Assembly: GCF_021730435.1 (NCBI RefSeq)
Contig: NZ_JABWGX010000004.1
Coordinates: 1-64,000 of the forward strand
DNA from: Xanthobacter agilis
GTDB lineage: Bacteria; Pseudomonadota; Alphaproteobacteria; Rhizobiales; Xanthobacteraceae
Length of the DNA stretch: 64,000 bases
Direction of reading: 5' to 3'
Below, in pieces: positions 1 to 7,983 of the stretch. The stretch's first letter is position 1, and each line of letters begins with the position of its first letter. Position numbers and translations under genes: made by a program. Under the pieces are notes generated by a model. That model made no database searches. It had not been told where the DNA came from and saw nothing but the letters and a program-made list of their open reading frames with translations.

Positions 1-24
1 ATCCCGAAGAGCATCGCAATCCAT
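1..24 (-). CDS. Start of an IS5-family-like transposase, cut by the window edge
   Basis: Only eight codons lie inside the window, reading MDCDALRD on the minus strand from an ATG at 22-24. A strong ribosome binding site (GGAGG) sits about eight bases upstream. The N-terminus resembles IS5-group transposases that begin M-x-x-x-ALRDDQW, but this is recall from a very short stretch. The inverted repeat AATCAG/CTGATT at 41-60 could lie near the terminal repeat of the element. The rest of the gene is outside the window, so the call is tentative. Confidence 0.35.
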
Positions 25-445
25 CGCCGATCCTCCAAAATCAGCGTTGAATCTGATTTGCGACCACTTGGGAATCCCAAATCCTTAAATCGTCACTACA
101 GCCTAGGCAGAGTCGCCAGCGGGGAGCGCCTGGATGACGGCTCCGGTTGAGGGTCCAGGTAAGCTGAATTGGCGCCCGTGAGCGCTTAGGCGCGGCGTCA
201 ACCCGCGACGGTGGATCCACGACAGTCGATCCCTGCTGGTCGGCACCCGCACCATGCGTGATCCGCCGTTTGCTCCGGAAGGCCCGCCAACGTGGACGTG
301 CGCCGCACAAGGGCGTTGCGATGATCGCGATGCATGGCACAGCGATGCAGGTTCGGCGGATAGCCCGACATCATCCCCGCGTCGCCCGTCCTGCGGGCGA
401 CGCATCCGCGTCGGGGCGAAGAGCGCTTGGGGGTGCCTGCGGCGA
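25..445. other. Noncoding stretch left of gcrA
   Basis: About 420 bases without a convincing gene. Short ORFs on both strands here lack a ribosome binding site and recognisable protein sequence. The left part is probably the end of an insertion element, and a short palindrome TTGGGA-A-TCCCAA is seen near 68-80. I see no tRNA or other RNA gene. Confidence 0.5.
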
Positions 446-964
446 TCAGAGGTAGGCGAGGCGACGATCCCGGCGACGATCTTGCACGGGCTGATAGGCA
501 ATGCGTGCGTGATGGCTGCAATAGGGCATGCCCGGATTGCTCTTGGCGCCGCAGAAATAGAAGCTCTCGGTGCCCGGCTCGCCCATCGGCCAGCGGCAGG
601 TGCTCTCGGTGAGGTTCATGATCGTGCAGCGCTGGGCCATGGGCAACACATTGCCGCTGGCCTGCGGCTGGGGCGCCGGGGCTTCCTCCGGCAGGTCGTC
701 GAACTCGGCCGCAAGGGCGGTGTTGCCCTGGGTCATCGGCCGCTGCGGGCGGCTCTGCTCGCGCGGATTTTCGGGCCTGGTCGGCCGCTGCGGGCGAACC
801 GCCGGGGCGGCGGTCTTGGCCCGGCCCGACAGGCCCAGCCGATGCACCTTGCCGATCACGGCATTCCGGGTGATGTCGCCTAGTTCATTCGCAATCTGGC
901 TCGCGGAGAGGCCTTCGCTCCAGAGCTTCTTCAAGAGTTCGACGCGCTCGTCATTCCAGCTCAT
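446..964 (-). CDS. gcrA: GcrA-family cell-cycle regulator
   Basis: GcrA is an alphaproteobacterial transcription factor that works with sigma-70 RNA polymerase and responds to CcrM methylation at GANTC sites. The 172-residue product starts MSWNDERVELLKKLW, the conserved N-terminal helix-turn-helix, with ITRNAVIGKVHRLGL at about 32-46. A low-complexity Pro/Arg linker follows, then a Cys-rich C-terminal part containing CTIMNL, CRWPMGEPG, FCGA and YCSHHARIAY. The start at 964 is chosen because the family begins there and GGAGAAG lies just upstream. GACTC and GAGTC (GANTC) sites occur upstream at 1063 and 1193. Family assignment is secure; the regulatory behaviour is inherited from the family. 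Confidence 0.93.
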   Translation of the reverse strand: MSWNDERVELLKKLWSEGLSASQIANELGDITRNAVIGKVHRLGLSGRAKTAAPAVRPQRPTRPENPREQSRPQRPMTQGNTALAAEFDDLPEEAPAPQPQASGNVLPMAQRCTIMNLTESTCRWPMGEPGTESFYFCGAKSNPGMPYCSHHARIAYQPVQDRRRDRRLAYL

Positions 965-1279
965 CGCTCTTCTCCATTTGCCGCATCTTTTCGGCGCCGG
1001 ATCTGCACGACGCCACCGTTCCGCCGGGGCGGCAGCACCGCCATGCTGCCGGAGATAATCCGGACTCCGTCCCCGAGCCCGCCTGCGCACCGCAAGCGGA
1101 AGGTTAACAACCCATAGGTCCCAGGAAGCTTAGTCGCACGAGATCTCGTAGGCGATGTTGCGTAGACTACAATATGCGCCGCGCCGGCGACAGAGTCGGT
1201 TAACGCCTTCAGGCCGTTTTCCCCAGATCGTTGTCCCGCCCCCCTTCCGCTGGGGCGCACGCGGGCGCCGTCAGATGTG

Positions 1280-1317
1280 TTGACCTCGTGCGCGCGATCA
1301 TTAGTATTCACGAGGTC
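1280..1317 (+). promoter_or_regulatory. Promoter-like hexamers overlapped by a 9-bp inverted repeat
   Basis: TTGACC (1280-1285) and TAGTAT (1302-1307) are separated by 16 bases, a good sigma-70-type arrangement. The perfect repeat GACCTCGTG / CACGAGGTC (1282-1290 and 1309-1317) brackets the -10 box, as an operator would. A terminator follows almost at once, so a transcript would be about 35 nt unless it reads through to argD. Function is inferred. Confidence 0.45.
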
Positions 1318-1318
1318 G

Positions 1319-1348
1319 GGCCGCTCCCCCGCTGGGGCGGCCTTTTTT
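1319..1348 (+). terminator. Intrinsic terminator upstream of argD
   Basis: A GC-rich stem with the pairing blocks GGCCG and CCCC against GGGG and CGGCC, with a small bulge, is followed by six T residues (1343-1348). It lies about 160 bases before the argD start and just after a promoter-like element. It could end a tiny RNA or attenuate argD. Confidence 0.6.
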
Positions 1349-1508
1349 AATTCTTGCCACCGCGCCCCGCCCCGCGGGGTGTCCGATGGACCAGCGTTGC
1401 GCGCGGAGGGGTGCCTTCCGTTTGGAGTGCTGGCCCACAACCAGAAATGAAGATGTCGTCTTTGGCCGGTAATGTTGCCGGTTCCGGACCCGTTTTCAGG
1501 AGGATCAC

Positions 1509-2717
1509 GTGATCGCCGCCGTTCTGCCGACCTATGCGCGCATCGACCTCGAATTCGAGCGGGGAGAGGGCTGCTGGCTCGTCACGACGGACGGGCGACG
1601 TTTCCTCGATTTCACCGCCGGCATCGCCGTGAACGTGCTGGGCCATGCCCATCCCTATCTGGTGGACGCGTTGACGCAGCAGGCTCGGAAGCTGTGGCAC
1701 ACCTCCAACCTGTTCCGCATCGTTGGTGGGGAGCGGCTGGCCGCGCGGCTTTCGGCTGTCACCTTCGCGGATACCATGTTCTTCACCAATTCCGGGGCGG
1801 AAGCGCTGGAATGCGCCATCAAGATGGCGCGAAAATATCAGTTCGCGAGCGGCAATCCCGAGAAGAACCGCATCATCACTTTCCAGGGCGCGTTCCATGG
1901 CCGCACGCTGGCGACCATTGCCGCCGGCGGCAACGCCAAGTATCTGGAGGGGTTCGAGCCGGCCCTGCCGGGCTTCGACCAGGTGCCGTTCGGCGACATC
2001 GACGCGGTGAAGGCGGCCATCACCCCCTATACTGGCGCCATCCTTCTGGAGCCGGTGCAGGGCGAAGGCGGCGTGCGGGTGCCACCGGACGGCTTTCTTG
2101 AGGCCCTGCGTGCCTTGTGCGACGAAAAGGGCCTGCTTCTGGTCCTCGACGAGGTGCAGTGCGGTGTCGGCCGCACTGGCAAGCTGTTCGCCCATGAATG
2201 GGCAGGCATCCGGCCGGACATCATGGCCGTGGCCAAGGGCATCGGCGGCGGCTTCCCCATGGGGGCCTGCCTTGCCACCGAGGCCGCCGCCAAGGGTATG
2301 ACGCTTGGCACCCACGGTTCCACGTATGGCGGCAATCCTCTGGCCATGGCGGTGGGCAATGCGGTGCTCGACCTCGTTCTGGCCGATGGCTTTTTCGACC
2401 ATGTGAATGCCATGTCGGCCCGGCTCAAGGACAAGCTGGGCGCGGTGGTGGCGCGCCATCCGCGGGTTTTGGCGGAGGTGCGCGGCAAGGGGCTGCTCCT
2501 GGGGCTCAAGGCCCAGGTGCCGGCCGGTGATCTCGTGACGGCGCTGCGCGCGGAAGGGCTGCTTGCCCCCGCCGCCGCCGACAATGTGGTGCGGCTCCTG
2601 CCGCCTCTCGTCGTTTCGGCGGACGAGGTGGATCTGGCAGCAGAAAAAATCGAAGCCGCATGTGTGCGGCTGGAAGAGGCTTCGAAGCCTCTCCCGGCCA
2701 AGGGGGCAGCGGAATGA
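1509..2717 (+). CDS. argD: Acetylornithine aminotransferase
   Basis: PLP-dependent class-III aminotransferase that makes N-acetylornithine in arginine biosynthesis. Many ArgD enzymes also act as the succinyl-diaminopimelate transaminase of lysine synthesis. The 402-residue product shows NSGAEA at about 94-99, AFHGRT at 128-133, [11 protein letters not shown] near 214-224 and the PLP lysine in [10 protein letters not shown] (K243). Length is normal. The start is a GTG at 1509 preceded by AGGAGG with ideal spacing. Its stop overlaps the argF start (ATGA), indicating translational coupling. Confidence 0.95.
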   Translation: MIAAVLPTYARIDLEFERGEGCWLVTTDGRRFLDFTAGIAVNVLGHAHPYLVDALTQQARKLWHTSNLFRIVGGERLAARLSAVTFADTMFFTNSGAEALECAIKMARKYQFASGNPEKNRIITFQGAFHGRTLATIAAGGNAKYLEGFEPALPGFDQVPFGDIDAVKAAITPYTGAILLEPVQGEGGVRVPPDGFLEALRALCDEKGLLLVLDEVQCGVGRTGKLFAHEWAGIRPDIMAVAKGIGGGFPMGACLATEAAAKGMTLGTHGSTYGGNPLAMAVGNAVLDLVLADGFFDHVNAMSARLKDKLGAVVARHPRVLAEVRGKGLLLGLKAQVPAGDLVTALRAEGLLAPAAADNVVRLLPPLVVSADEVDLAAEKIEAACVRLEEASKPLPAKGAAE

Positions 2718-3640
2718 CGGAAAACGGTGTGCGCCACTTCCTCGACCTGTCGGAGATCCCGGCGGACGAGTTGCGCCGGGTACTGGATTTGTCCAAGGAA
2801 CTGAAGGCCAAACGCAAGGCGGGGGAGATCGATCGCCCGCTCGCCGGCAAGACCTTGGCCATGGTGTTCGACAAGCCGTCCACCCGCACCCGCGTGTCGT
2901 TCGACGTGGCCATGCGCCAGCTCGGCGGCGAGACCATCATGCTCACGGGCCAGGAGATGCAGCTCGGGCGGGGCGAGACCATCGCCGACACGGCCCGCGT
3001 GCTGTCGCGCTTCGTCGACGCCATCATGATCCGCATCCTGGATCACGACGACCTGATGCAGCTCGCCGATTACGCCACGGTGCCGGTCATCAATGGCCTC
3101 ACCCGCATCTCCCACCCCTGTCAGGTGATGGCGGACGTGCTGACCTTCGAGGAGCATCGCGGCTCGATCCAGGGGCGGCAGGTGGCCTGGACCGGCGACG
3201 CCAACAATGTGCTCGCCTCCTGGGTCCATGCCGCCGAGCGGTTCGACTTCTCCATGAAGGTGGCGACCCCGAAGGAGCTTGGGCCGCGCCAGGCGCTGAA
3301 GGATTTCGTGAAGCGCACCAAGGCCAAGGTCACCTTCATGCGGGATCCGGAAGAGGCGGTGGAGGGGGTGGATTGCGTCCTCACCGACACCTGGGTCTCC
3401 ATGGGTGACAAGGAGGCCGAGCGCCGCCACAATCTGCTGAAGCCCTATCAGGTGAACAGCGCCCTGATGGCGCGCGCCCACAAGGATGCCATCTTCATGC
3501 ACTGCCTGCCCGCCCACCGCGGCGAGGAAGTGACCAGCGCGGTGATGGACGGTCCGCAATCGGTGGTGTTCGATGAGGCCGAGAACCGCCTGCATGCCCA
3601 GAAGGGCATTCTGGCCTGGTGCTTCCACACGGCGGGCTGA
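2714..3640 (+). CDS. argF: Ornithine carbamoyltransferase
   Basis: Cytoplasmic enzyme that forms citrulline from ornithine and carbamoyl phosphate. The 308-residue protein carries the carbamoyl-phosphate-binding STRTR motif at 56-60, HPCQVMAD in the middle and the ornithine-site HCLPAHRG at 263-270. Length is typical for the anabolic enzyme. It overlaps argD by four bases and shares its operon. A GGAGG-like sequence lies inside the argD end. Confidence 0.95.
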   Translation: MTENGVRHFLDLSEIPADELRRVLDLSKELKAKRKAGEIDRPLAGKTLAMVFDKPSTRTRVSFDVAMRQLGGETIMLTGQEMQLGRGETIADTARVLSRFVDAIMIRILDHDDLMQLADYATVPVINGLTRISHPCQVMADVLTFEEHRGSIQGRQVAWTGDANNVLASWVHAAERFDFSMKVATPKELGPRQALKDFVKRTKAKVTFMRDPEEAVEGVDCVLTDTWVSMGDKEAERRHNLLKPYQVNSALMARAHKDAIFMHCLPAHRGEEVTSAVMDGPQSVVFDEAENRLHAQKGILAWCFHTAG

Positions 3641-3645
3641 GGCGG

Positions 3646-3691
3646 GCTGCGGCGCCGCAGCGGACCAAAGGATGCCGGGCGATCCCGGCAT
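3646..3691 (+). terminator. Two stem-loops between argF and hslO
   Basis: A 16-base palindrome GCTGCGGC/GCCGCAGC (3646-3661) is followed by ATGCCGGG-CGAT-CCCGGCAT (3672-3691). Neither has a T tract. They may reduce read-through from argDF into hslO or stabilise the mRNA end. Confidence 0.35.
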
Positions 3692-3720
3692 TCCGCCGAC
3701 ACAGGGATGAGGAGGGGCGC

Positions 3721-4716
3721 ATGACTGCCGCGCGCTCGCGCAGCGCCAAGGACGAGGCGCAGGACGATATTGTCACCGCCTTCCAGGTGGACGCGCTGGA
3801 CCTGCGCGGCCGCGTCGTCCGGCTCGGTTCGGCTCTCGACGCGGTGCTGGCGCACCATGATTATCCGGCCTCGGTGAAGCGGGTGCTGGGCGAGGCGGTG
3901 GCGCTGGCGGTGTTACTGGGCTCCTCCCTGAAGTTCGAGGGGCGCTTCATCCTCCAGACCCAGACCGACGGCCCGGTGGACATGGTGGTGGCGGATTTCG
4001 TGAGCCCGGACAAGATCCGCGCCTATGCCCGCTTCGACAAGGACGCGGTGGCGGCGGCGGAACAGCGCAACGACACGGCCCCGGCGGTGCTGCTCGGCCG
4101 TGGACACCTCGCCATGACCATCGACCAGGGCCTGTCCGCCAACCGGTATCAGGGGGTCGTGGCCCTCGACGGCGCGGGGCTTGAGGCGGCGGCGCACGAA
4201 TATTTCCAGCAGTCCGAGCAGATCCCCACCCGCGTGCGCCTCGCCGTTGGCGAGGAGGTGCGGCCGGGCGGGAAGGCATCGTCCTGGCGCGCCGGCGGCC
4301 TGCTCGCCCAGTTCCTGCCGGATGATCCCTCCCGCGCCCGCATGGCGGACCTCGCGCCCGGCGACGCGCCCGAGGGAACGGCGCCCCATCGCCTTGACGA
4401 GGATGACGCCTGGGCGGAGGCGCGGTCCCTCACGGCGACGCTGGAGGATGTGGAACTGCTCGACAAGGACCTGTCCAGCGAGCGGCTGCTCTATCGCCTG
4501 TTCCACGAACGCGGGGTGCGGGTGTTTGACCCGCTCGCCATCGGCGCCCACTGCTCGTGCTCGCGCGAGCGGGTCGCCGGCGTGCTCGCTTCCTTCACGG
4601 TGGAGGAGCGTCGCGGCATGATCCAGGACGACGGCAAGGTCACGGTGACCTGCGAATTCTGCGGCCGCACCTATGGCTTCCCCGCCGAGGAGGTGCTGGG
4701 CCACGGGGACGCCTGA
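3721..4716 (+). CDS. hslO: Redox-regulated chaperone Hsp33
   Basis: Hsp33 is a cytoplasmic holdase activated by oxidation, when zinc is lost from four C-terminal cysteines and disulfides form. The 331-residue product has the N-terminal Hsp33 core (FQVDALDLRGRVVRLG, then LLGSSLKFEGRF) and the redox switch C278-S-C280 plus C311-EF-C314. A strong AGGAGG precedes the ATG at 3721, which rules out the longer reading of the frame. It follows argF by 80 bases, a gene order common in Hyphomicrobiales. Confidence 0.94.
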   Translation: MTAARSRSAKDEAQDDIVTAFQVDALDLRGRVVRLGSALDAVLAHHDYPASVKRVLGEAVALAVLLGSSLKFEGRFILQTQTDGPVDMVVADFVSPDKIRAYARFDKDAVAAAEQRNDTAPAVLLGRGHLAMTIDQGLSANRYQGVVALDGAGLEAAAHEYFQQSEQIPTRVRLAVGEEVRPGGKASSWRAGGLLAQFLPDDPSRARMADLAPGDAPEGTAPHRLDEDDAWAEARSLTATLEDVELLDKDLSSERLLYRLFHERGVRVFDPLAIGAHCSCSRERVAGVLASFTVEERRGMIQDDGKVTVTCEFCGRTYGFPAEEVLGHGDA

Positions 4717-4891
4717 CGCGGAGCAGCCTTGCGCGTGTGCGGCGACGGGAGCGTTGACGCATTTTCCTCACGCGCACCGGATCCACTTCGCTTGAAACCG
4801 CTTCAAGGTGCCGGTGGTTGAGTGGTGAGGATGTATCCTGTCCCCGGCCCCGGCGCGACGGGTTGGGGCCGCGACCTTCTGGGGGACCCAA

Positions 4892-5506
4892 TTGCCCGAG
4901 ATCATCTGCTATTTCAGCCCGCAATCGGGCTATGCCTATCTGGGCCATGCCCGCCTGCGTGAGATCGCGCGGGAGGCCGGAGCCCGCATCCTCTGGCAGC
5001 CGGTGGACATCTTGAAGGTGTTCGCCGCCGGCGGCTCCACGGCGCCGGCCAAGCAGTCGCCCCAGCGCAACGCCTATCGCAAGCTGGACATCGTGCGCTG
5101 GGCCAGGCGCGCGGGTGTTTCCATCAATACGGAGCCGGCCTATTGGCCGACCGACACGCTGCCCGCCTGCCGGCTCATCGTCGCCGCGCAGATGGAGGGC
5201 ATCGACCCGGCCGATCTCATCGGCGCTTGCCTCGCCGCCGTCTGGGCGCGGGACATCCAGATCTCGGAGCGGGACAACCTCATCCGACTTGCCGACGGGC
5301 TCGGCCTCGATGGGGCGCGCCTCGCCACGCTTTCGGACACGGTGGAAGCGGCCGAGCGGGTGGAGCGCAACACCGCCGCGGCGATCGCGGCCGGCGTGTT
5401 TGGTTCGCCGTCTTATGTGGTGGGCGGAGAGCTGTATTTCGGACAGGACCGGCTGGACTTCGTGGCCGCCAAGCTGGCGGAGCTGAAGGCGGCCGGGGTG
5501 GTTTGA
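4892..5506 (+). CDS. DsbA-fold 2-hydroxychromene-2-carboxylate isomerase family protein
   Basis: The 204-residue protein belongs to the kappa-GST/DsbA-like HCCA isomerase family, glutathione-dependent thioredoxin-fold enzymes first known from naphthalene breakdown. It opens with ICYFSPQSGYAYLGHARLRE, where a serine replaces the DsbA cysteine pair. It continues with an inserted helical domain (PQRNAYRKLDIVRWARR) and ends with the conserved VFGSPSYVVGGELYFGQDRLD. The start must be the TTG at 4892, preceded by GGGGGA; no ATG or GTG fits. No catabolic genes are adjacent, so the true substrate is unknown. Confidence 0.8.
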   Translation: MPEIICYFSPQSGYAYLGHARLREIAREAGARILWQPVDILKVFAAGGSTAPAKQSPQRNAYRKLDIVRWARRAGVSINTEPAYWPTDTLPACRLIVAAQMEGIDPADLIGACLAAVWARDIQISERDNLIRLADGLGLDGARLATLSDTVEAAERVERNTAAAIAAGVFGSPSYVVGGELYFGQDRLDFVAAKLAELKAAGVV

Positions 5507-5519
5507 GCGCTGGCGGCCC

Positions 5520-5548
5520 GACGACCGGCGCGGGGCGCGCCGGTCGTC
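5520..5548. terminator. Stem-loop between convergent genes
   Basis: GACGACCGGCGC and GCGCCGGTCGTC form a perfect 12-bp stem with a 5-base loop, midway between the isomerase stop and the rppH stop. It lacks a T tract on either strand but sits where a bidirectional terminator is expected. Confidence 0.5.
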
Positions 5549-5560
5549 CCATGGCGGCCG

Positions 5561-6070
5561 TCACATGCCGGCGAAACGGCGGAAGTTCTTCACCACATCC
5601 TCATAGACGTGTCGCTTGAACGGAACGACAAGGTCGGCGATGGCGCCGATGTCTTCCCAGCGCCAGTCCATGAATTCCGGCTTGTGGACCCCGCCGCCCG
5701 GCGTGGTGATGTCGATCTCGCCATCGGCGCCGGTGAAGCGCAAGGCGAACCATTTCTGGGTCTGGCCGCGATACTTGCCTTTCCAGGCTTCTCCGGCGAT
5801 GCGACCCGGCAGGTCATAGGACAGCCACTCCTCAACCTCTCCGAGCTTGACCACGGAGCGCATGGAGGTTTCCTCATAGAGCTCGCGCAGGGCGGCATCG
5901 AAGGGCTCTTCCCCTTTGTCGATGCCGCCTTGGGGCAATTGCCATGAGTGGGTGGCGTCCACATGCTCGGGCCCGCCGATGCGGCGTCCGACGAAGACCT
6001 TGCCGGCGCCGTTGAAGACGCATAGCCCCACGCAGCGGCGATAGGGAAGTTCGTGGTGATGCTTACTCAT
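5561..6070 (-). CDS. rppH: RNA pyrophosphohydrolase (Nudix)
   Basis: RppH removes pyrophosphate from 5'-triphosphorylated RNA and so starts mRNA decay; the family also hydrolyses dinucleoside polyphosphates. The 169-residue protein begins with [13 protein letters not shown] and has the Nudix box [20 protein letters not shown] at about 48-67. The C-terminal WRWEDI and [15 protein letters not shown] are typical. The ATG at 6070 fits the family start; the frame continues upstream without a believable N-terminus. It reads convergently towards the isomerase gene. Confidence 0.93.
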   Translation of the reverse strand: MSKHHHELPYRRCVGLCVFNGAGKVFVGRRIGGPEHVDATHSWQLPQGGIDKGEEPFDAALRELYEETSMRSVVKLGEVEEWLSYDLPGRIAGEAWKGKYRGQTQKWFALRFTGADGEIDITTPGGGVHKPEFMDWRWEDIGAIADLVVPFKRHVYEDVVKNFRRFAGM

Positions 6071-6244
6071 GGCGTCCCCTTGGATCGGTTCGCCGTGTGA
6101 TGGCGCCTGCTGCGTCGCAGCGCAAGCTCTGCCGCAGGGGAAGGGGTGCGGCGGCGCGGCAGGCGGGTCGCGCTCCGGGCCGGGGGCCAGTCGCGTCCCC
6201 ACGGTCGGGGGGCGGCTGGCGATCCCTACGCCGGTGATGCGGCA

Positions 6245-6261
6245 CCCGGTCGAAGACCGGG
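6245..6261 (-). terminator. Stem-loop just after the GNAT gene
   Basis: CCCGGTC and GACCGGG pair around a UUC loop when read on the minus strand. It lies 10 bases past the stop of the acetyltransferase, so it may end the rplU-rpmA-acetyltransferase transcript. There is no U tract. Confidence 0.4.
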
Positions 6262-6270
6262 CCGCCGGGT

Positions 6271-6903
6271 TCAATGGGCGGCGGCGCGCAGGTGGGGCAG
6301 CACGGTGGTGCCCCAGGCCCGCAGCGATGCCCAGGTGCGCCGGTCGAGCTGGAACCGATCCACCGGCACCGAGGCGCCCAGCGCCCGCACCTGGCACAGG
6401 CCGACCCCGCACCACTGGAAGCCGCACTTCTCCAGCACCCGGCGCGAGCCCGGATTGACCACCCGCGCGGCGCCCGCGACCAGCGCGATGTCGGTCTGCG
6501 AGAAGACATAGTCGATGACGGCGCGGGTGGCCTCGGTGGCGATGCCACGGCCCCAATAGGGCTCTCCGACCCAATAGCCGATCTCGGGATCGGTCTCGGT
6601 GGGGCGGCGGCCAAAGCCGCACATGCCTGCGAATTCAAGGTACCCTTCGCGCTTCAGCAACAGCGCGAAGGTGGCGGCATGGGGCGTGGCGCCGAGGGTT
6701 TCGACGAAGGCGTGGGCGTCGGAGGCGCGATAGGGGAAGGGCAGGTTCGCGGTCATCTCCGCGATCCGGCGGTTGTTGGCGAGCTCCGCGATGGCTCCCA
6801 CGTCCTCGATGTGCGGCGCGCGGAGCACCAGCCGATCGGTTTCGAGGACGGGGATACTGGACTCCGCGAGCGGCCTTTCGGGCGGCACTTCGATGACGGT
6901 CAT
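6271..6903 (-). CDS. GNAT-family N-acetyltransferase (RimJ/RimL type)
   Basis: A 210-residue GCN5-related acetyltransferase of the ribosomal-protein-acetyltransferase type. The sequence has [20 protein letters not shown] near the N-terminus, [20 protein letters not shown] (acetyl-CoA loop, motif A) and [14 protein letters not shown] (motif B). A C-terminal tail of about 40 residues follows. The start at 6903 has AGGAG upstream. In many related genomes one or two such genes sit between rpmA and obgE; here rppH follows instead. The substrate cannot be told from sequence. Confidence 0.85.
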   Translation of the reverse strand: MTVIEVPPERPLAESSIPVLETDRLVLRAPHIEDVGAIAELANNRRIAEMTANLPFPYRASDAHAFVETLGATPHAATFALLLKREGYLEFAGMCGFGRRPTETDPEIGYWVGEPYWGRGIATEATRAVIDYVFSQTDIALVAGAARVVNPGSRRVLEKCGFQWCGVGLCQVRALGASVPVDRFQLDRRTWASLRAWGTTVLPHLRAAAH

Positions 6904-7100
6904 GGCGGGCTCCTGACGGCTGGACAAACGAAAACCGGGAAGACGTCTCGTCTCCCCGGTTCGTTCGGAGCCCAGTCCGTGAAGCCGCCCGATCTGCGAT
7001 CCGCCTTCTTGCGATCCGCTGTGGCGCTTCGGGATCCTGGCTCAGGCTCCCCCCGGTTCGACGAGACCGGCGGGATCCTGCATTGAGCGGTCTCGCCGGC

Positions 7101-7373
7101 TTACTCAGCCGCCTCTGCGGCGGTGGGAACGACCGATACGAAAGTGCGGTCGTTGGCTCGGGTGCGGAACTCGACTTTCCCTTCCACCAGGGCGAACAAG
7201 GTGTGGTCCTTGCCCATGCCCACATTGGTGCCGGGATGCCATTGGGTGCCGCGCTGACGCACGATGATGTTGCCCGGAATGACCGCCTGGCCACCGAAGC
7301 GCTTCACGCCAAGGCGTTTGCTCTCGGAATCGCGACCGTTACGGGACGAGCCGCCTGCCTTTTTATGAGCCAT
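7101..7373 (-). CDS. rpmA: 50S ribosomal protein L27
   Basis: L27 reaches the peptidyl-transferase centre with its N-terminal tail. The 90-residue product begins [20 protein letters not shown], the diagnostic N-terminus without the cleavable extension of Firmicutes, and contains [20 protein letters not shown]. The C-terminal AAEAAE tail is common in alphaproteobacteria. It lies 20 bases downstream of rplU in the same operon, with a GGAGAG-type ribosome binding site between them. Confidence 0.98.
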   Translation of the reverse strand: MAHKKAGGSSRNGRDSESKRLGVKRFGGQAVIPGNIIVRQRGTQWHPGTNVGMGKDHTLFALVEGKVEFRTRANDRTFVSVVPTAAEAAE

Positions 7374-7393
7374 TGTTGCTCTCCTCGTTCAGA

Positions 7394-7768
7394 TCAGGCG
7401 TCGGCAGCGGCTTCAAGAGCCGGCGCGCCTTTGGTTTCGGCTTCGGCCTTGACGGTCTCGCCCAGGCCGGAAATCTCGGTGATGCGCACCACGGTCAGGT
7501 CGGCGCGGAAACCGCGCTTGCGACGGGAGTTCTGCCGGCGGCGCTTCTTGAAGGCGATGACCTTGTCACCGCGGGTCTGCTCCACCACTTCGCCGGTGAC
7601 GACGGCGCCGTCCACGTGGGGCGTGCCCACGACGGTGCTCTGGCCGCTCAGCATCAGCACCGGGAAGGTGAAGATGGAACCCACCTCGGCGTCGAGGTAG
7701 TCGATGGTGATCTTGTCGGCGGCGGCGACGCGATACTGCTTGCCGTTTGCCTTGATGACCGCGAACAT
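7394..7768 (-). CDS. rplU: 50S ribosomal protein L21
   Basis: L21 binds 23S rRNA. The 124-residue protein starts MFAVIKANGKQYRVAAADK and contains VGTPHVDGAVVTGEVVEQTRGDKVIAFKK, followed by the basic RRRQNSRRKRGFR stretch. An Ala/Glu-rich C-terminal extension of roughly 20 residues is usual in this bacterial group. The ATG at 7768 matches the family; the ORF reads further upstream but without homology. It heads the operon with rpmA. A strong hairpin lies in its leader at 7808-7830. Confidence 0.97.
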   Translation of the reverse strand: MFAVIKANGKQYRVAAADKITIDYLDAEVGSIFTFPVLMLSGQSTVVGTPHVDGAVVTGEVVEQTRGDKVIAFKKRRRQNSRRKRGFRADLTVVRITEISGLGETVKAEAETKGAPALEAAADA

Positions 7769-7807
7769 TCTGTCTCGCTTTCGTGTTCCGCCACGCCTCT
7801 TCGAGGG

Positions 7808-7830
7808 GCTTGCAAGGACACCTTGCAAGG
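7808..7830 (-). promoter_or_regulatory. Hairpin in the rplU leader
   Basis: GCTTGCAAGG-ACA-CCTTGCAAGG forms a near-perfect stem about 40 bases upstream of the rplU start. Ribosomal protein operons are often controlled by protein binding to leader structures, so this is a candidate element. It could also be a chance palindrome; no Shine-Dalgarno masking is visible. Confidence 0.35.
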
Positions 7831-7983
7831 CAGCCGGAGGGCGGGCTTCTTTCGGTCGGTTCGGGATCTGCGGGTGCAGGCACCCACGCGAAGACGGTTC
7901 GATACAGGAAGAAGGGACCCAAAGTCAATGCGCCGCAGCGCTTGCGCGGGGCGGCGCATTGGGGTCTGGCGCTGTCCGCGCGG

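Larger units (their letters stand above)
965..1508. other. Divergent intergenic region gcrA / argD
   Basis: This 544-base gap separates two divergent genes. It carries GANTC sites near gcrA and a compact plus-strand promoter, inverted repeat and terminator at 1280-1348, listed separately. The argD ribosome binding site AGGAGG is at 1500-1505. No ORF in it looks real. Confidence 0.6.

Noticed and set aside
6926-6966. Imperfect hairpin between rpmA and the GNAT gene as a terminator
   Set aside because: It has mismatches and no T tract, and the genes look co-transcribed; too weak to list as a feature.
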